DNA of 64,000 nucleotides from GCA-2732755 sp965228265 (GTDB lineage: Bacteria > Planctomycetota > Phycisphaerae > Phycisphaerales > UBA1924), in contig OZ245804.1 in NCBI GenBank assembly GCA_965228265.1, positions 620,001 through 684,000 on the forward strand, read 5' to 3'. Positions 61,180-64,000 of this stretch are shown piece by piece. Numbering within the stretch: position 1 is the first letter of the stretch; every line of letters begins with the position of its first letter. A program made the position numbers and the translations under genes. The notes below the pieces were generated by a model. It was not told the DNA's origin and made no database searches. It saw nothing but the letters and a program-made list of their open reading frames with translations.

Positions 61180-62217
61180 GTGTTGGACACGAGCTCGCCG
61201 AAGAAGAAGCGCCGCAGACGTCGCCGTCGCAAGGGCGGTGGTGGTGGTCAGGGCAACCCACAGAACAACGGGCAGCAGAACGGGCAGTCTCAGAACGCGC
61301 CCGCCAAGCCCAAGGGCCCGGTGCTCGAAGAGCTGACCGCGATTGACCCCCAGCCGAGACTCTCGCTTGAGTATCGCGGGTGTCCGCCCGCGTGTCGGCT
61401 CATCGACCTGTTCTGCCCGATCGGGCGGGGTCAGCGGGGCCTGATTGTCAGCCCGCCCAAGGCCGGCAAGACGACCCTGCTCAAGGACATCGCCCACGCA
61501 CTGCTGCACAACCACAAGGACGTCAGCCTGACGGTGCTTCTGGTGGACGAGCGACCCGAGGAAGTCACGGACTTCCGCCGGACGCTCGAGCGCGAGGCCG
61601 AGGAAGGCGAGATGAACCGGTGTCAGGTCAGAGGTTCATCCAACGACCACGACGTCGAGCAGCATGTGAAGGTTTCGATCGACACGATCAACGAGTGCCG
61701 ACAGCGGGCCGCAGGTGGCGAGCACGTCGTCGTGCTGCTCGATTCGCTGACGCGGCTTGGGCGGGCCTTTAACCGGAGCAAGAAGCATGCCTCCAGCGGC
61801 CGGACCATGTCGGGCGGCATCGACTCCAAGGCGCTGGAAGTCCCCAAGCAACTCTTCGGCTCGGCCCGCAACACCGAGGAGGCGGGCAGCCTGACGATCA
61901 TCGCCACCTGCCTCGTCGACACGGGCAGCCAGGGCGATCAGCTCATCTTCGAGGAGTTCAAAGGCACGGGCAACATGGAGCTGATCCTCGACCGCAAGAT
62001 CGCGGAGAAGCGCCTCTTCCCGGCGATCAACCTCGCGGCCAGCGGCACTCGCAAGGACGAGCTGCTGCTCGAGGATCAGGAACAGAAGACCGTGACGGCT
62101 CTGCGCCGGCGCCTCCTCAACATGAAGCCGGAGAACCAGGTCGAGCAGCTGCTGGCGGCGCTCAAGCGGTTCCCGACGAATGAGGAATTGGTGGCGATTA
62201 CCGCGTCGAAGGGCTGA
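61180..62217 (+). CDS. rho: Transcription termination factor Rho, lacking the N-terminal RNA-binding domain
   Basis: The 345-residue hexameric helicase has Rho's ATPase core: IGRGQRGLIVSPPKAGKTTLL (Walker A), VTVLLVDERPEEVTDF-like, VVVLLDSLTRLGRAFN (Walker B) and the GTGNMELILDRKIAEKRLFPAI segment. The usual N-terminal domain (about 130 residues with the cold-shock-like primary RNA site) is absent. Instead there are about 40 residues with a KKKRRRRRRRK tract and Gln/Asn-rich sequence. The GTG at 61180 has GAGGGG upstream. The basic tract may replace the lost RNA-binding surface. Confidence 0.93.
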   Translation: MLDTSSPKKKRRRRRRRKGGGGGQGNPQNNGQQNGQSQNAPAKPKGPVLEELTAIDPQPRLSLEYRGCPPACRLIDLFCPIGRGQRGLIVSPPKAGKTTLLKDIAHALLHNHKDVSLTVLLVDERPEEVTDFRRTLEREAEEGEMNRCQVRGSSNDHDVEQHVKVSIDTINECRQRAAGGEHVVVLLDSLTRLGRAFNRSKKHASSGRTMSGGIDSKALEVPKQLFGSARNTEEAGSLTIIATCLVDTGSQGDQLIFEEFKGTGNMELILDRKIAEKRLFPAINLAASGTRKDELLLEDQEQKTVTALRRRLLNMKPENQVEQLLAALKRFPTNEELVAITASKG

Positions 62218-62234
62218 GCCCGCTTACTCAGGCC

Positions 62235-63413
62235 TCAATCAAATGCGATGTTCTTGGTGGGTTCAGCACCCACGCCAATTGCCGCCTCGCGCATGGCTTT
62301 ACGAGCTGCATCTGTATTGTAAATTGCTAGTATCATCTCGGAAATCGTTGTTGCGCTTTCTCGCTCACCTTTGATCAGACTGGCGGCGTAAAAACGCGAC
62401 ATTTCTTCGATAAAGTTCTCGCGGCTTGCCTCAGTCAACACCTCAGGGAGAGACTGAAACGATCTGCTGTTGACATGAAGGCGATGGGAGTTTGCTTCCT
62501 GTCCCGCACGAAGAACAGGGTCGATGATCTCGGCGAAGAGATCCATCCTCGAAGCTTCCTTCAGAGCGTCCTCGATAATGAGGCGCATGGGTGAGACGAG
62601 CGGTAGATTCGCGGCTTGCTCGATATTCCGCTCGACCCAGGCAATCGTGCCGGCCTCATCCCCGATCGCATGGTTGAGGAACGCCCAGTCACAGAGACGC
62701 CCCCAAGTGACATTGCCGGCCTTGAGGTGCTCAAGGTTCTTGTTGCGGAAAGTCTCCAGTTCGTTGCGCAGAATCTCATCCTGATCGGCGACGTTCTTCA
62801 TCATGAAGCCCCCGATGCCGGGATGACGTGATGGATTGATGACTGATAGACCTTTCCTGTCGGCCTCGCGAAAGATTGCGAGGTACACATCTCGCGCCGA
62901 TGCCGTGTCGCCCTTGCTGAAGTGATCGCCTGCGTCTTCAAGCTGCTCTTCCACGTGCTGGTGCCACAACTCCGCCTCGCGTTCGGCGTGGTTCTGCGCC
63001 AGGAACTCACCCGATTCCGCTCGCTCAAGGAAGTCCTTAAACTCCACCGAGCCGTGATAGCCTATGACGCGCCCGACTTCTTCCTCGCCGCGGTACACCA
63101 CGATTGTCGGCATTGCAGTGATCCCGAATTCCTGCGATAAATCGCTCTGCTCATCCACATCGATGGGTGTCACGAGCGCGAACTCATCGAGCCAGCCGAC
63201 GACGGAATCATCGACCCATGTCGTCTTCTTCATCTGCTGGCAGGGCGGGCACCACGAGGCGGTGAAATAGAGCACGTGCAGCTTCTCACCCTCAATTGCC
63301 GCTGCCCGGTCCGCCTCGTACCCAGCCTTCGAGAACACCTCTGGCTCGGCGCGGGCCGCTCCGGTGAGGACAACAAGGCCGATCAACAGTGCCGAGAGAG
63401 TGTGCATCAACAT
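62235..63413 (-). CDS. Secreted thioredoxin-fold protein
   Basis: The 392-residue product has a signal peptide (about residues 1-22) and a thioredoxin domain with active site FTASWCPPCQQMKKTTW (about residues 46-62) and the cis-Pro region FGITAMPTIVVYRG. The remaining 240 residues are helical with TPR-like features and resemble no named domain. It may act as an extracytoplasmic disulfide reductase. The ATG at 63413 directly follows the T run of a terminator, and its GGAG ribosome binding site lies in the terminator stem. Confidence 0.88.
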   Translation of the reverse strand: MLMHTLSALLIGLVVLTGAARAEPEVFSKAGYEADRAAAIEGEKLHVLYFTASWCPPCQQMKKTTWVDDSVVGWLDEFALVTPIDVDEQSDLSQEFGITAMPTIVVYRGEEEVGRVIGYHGSVEFKDFLERAESGEFLAQNHAEREAELWHQHVEEQLEDAGDHFSKGDTASARDVYLAIFREADRKGLSVINPSRHPGIGGFMMKNVADQDEILRNELETFRNKNLEHLKAGNVTWGRLCDWAFLNHAIGDEAGTIAWVERNIEQAANLPLVSPMRLIIEDALKEASRMDLFAEIIDPVLRAGQEANSHRLHVNSRSFQSLPEVLTEASRENFIEEMSRFYAASLIKGERESATTISEMILAIYNTDAARKAMREAAIGVGAEPTKNIAFD

Positions 63414-63448
63414 GAAAAGACTCCGCTTGCTGGGGTGCAAGCGGAGTC
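63414..63448 (-). terminator. Terminator overlapping the ribosome binding site of the thioredoxin-fold gene
   Basis: On the minus strand, GACTCCGCTTGC, ACCCCA loop and GCAAGCGGAGTC form a perfect 12-bp stem followed by TTTT and then the ATG. It terminates the gene at the right edge and can also hide the GGAG of the next gene. Confidence 0.85.
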
Positions 63449-63491
63449 TATCAGAGTTTGGGTTCGTTCAGATAATCGTGTATCAGATTGA

Positions 63492-64000
63492 TCAGTCGCT
63501 GATCTGGATCGGCTCGACACCGGCCCGCTTGGCGGCGGCGTCGATGGCGGCCTGGTCTTTGCTCGTTTCGCCGCCCGGGAAGAGCCGAGCGATCGCCTTG
63601 GCCTTGGCCTGCTCGCCCCGAGAGAGCGCCATGGCGACGGCGTCGGCGACGTGGCGTCGCAGAAGATCCGTCTGGCCTGATTCGAACGCGCCGGCGAGCG
63701 ATGCGTCGAGATCCTTCATCGCCTTGCCCGCGGACTTGCTCGCCGAGGAGAGCAGCATCCGGGCGTGCATCACCGGGTCGCCCGCGAGGTCGTTGGCCTC
63801 GGCGTACTTGCCGACCTCGGTCAGCACCTGCACCGCGAGGTACTTGTTGCGCTCGATCACCGCAGCCGTCTGTGGCGAGGCGAGGCGCTCCTCGATCCAC
63901 GCGGCGGCCTGATCCTGCAAGCCCGCGATCGGTGCCAACTGCAGGTACTCACGCACGTCGTTCATGTTCGCGGCATCCGAGCCCACACGCTCGGCGAGCT
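63492..64000 (-). CDS. Partial protein of unknown function, N-terminus beyond the right edge
   Basis: The minus frame is open from the window edge to a stop at 63492, about 169 residues. The sequence is helical and Ala-rich (AAAWIEERLASPQTAAVIERNK, ALSRGEQAKAKAIARLFPGG), with no recognisable motif. An internal GTG at 63986 is not needed as a start, because the frame stays open to the edge. It is followed by the terminator at 63414. Confidence 0.6.
   Translation of the reverse strand, partial: LAERVGSDAANMNDVREYLQLAPIAGLQDQAAAWIEERLASPQTAAVIERNKYLAVQVLTEVGKYAEANDLAGDPVMHARMLLSSASKSAGKAMKDLDASLAGAFESGQTDLLRRHVADAVAMALSRGEQAKAKAIARLFPGGETSKDQAAIDAAAKRAGVEPIQISD

Overview
The window is GC-rich bacterial chromosome, most likely from a planctomycete of the class Phycisphaerae. 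The best evidence is the set of secreted proteins ending in a paired ADFSAWVxxxN dockerin-like tail that closes with Gly-Cys (five intact genes and one remnant). Three further secreted proteins carry a PAPAS-hydrophobic-polyarginine C-terminus. The informational genes are also planctomycete-like in their oddities: an enlarged SecE, a Rho without its usual RNA-binding front, and an RNase E without its zinc link. No rRNA, CRISPR array, transposase or integrase was found; tRNAs Trp, Thr and Leu are present.

Layout. 1-4500 (minus): tRNA-Thr, tuf, rpmG, tRNA-Trp, secE, nusG, a terminator, then an AsmA-like gene cut by the left edge. 4700-10900 (plus): secreted protein, subtilisin-like protease, UbiA-type prenyltransferase, GbsR/MarR regulator. 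10900-16600: an HTH membrane protein, then a phage-like block made of a cI/LexA-type repressor, an operator, a sigma-like HTH protein, an ABC-type ATPase, a GNAT acetyltransferase and a large terminase, closed by a composite palindrome. 16700-21500: small membrane and acidic proteins, an FG-GAP-like and a HAF-repeat secreted protein. 21500-25500 (minus): a predicted pseudokinase fused to an FGE-sulfatase-like domain, with a lipoprotein. 25600-29600 (plus): DoxX-like protein, tmk, plsY, a small protein, a CHAD protein. 29600-34700 (minus): ECF sigma, anti-sigma, TPR protein and PP2C phosphatase. 34800-38000 (plus): metG, truncated hemoglobin, HAD phosphatase, ferredoxin. 38000-44600 (mostly minus): secreted metalloprotease, a GIY-YIG/DUF4041 protein beside a dockerin remnant, cysC, rarD, sat. 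44700-51000: beta-helix and PEP-CTERM-like secreted proteins and a methyltransferase. 51200-55200 (plus): a second UbiA-family enzyme and a large zinc metalloprotease. 55200-64000: dxr, rne, ptsI, rho, a thioredoxin-fold protein and a partial gene.

How the genes work together. sat and cysC form PAPS from sulfate; dxr feeds isoprenoids that the two UbiA-family enzymes could use; tmk and plsY serve DNA and phospholipid precursors. The sigma/anti-sigma/TPR/PP2C run and the pseudokinase-lipoprotein pair look like envelope signalling modules. The best candidates for undescribed biology are the repressor-to-terminase block (12227-16568), the pseudokinase-FGE-like fusion, the truncated Rho, and the GIY-YIG gene beside the orphaned dockerin end.
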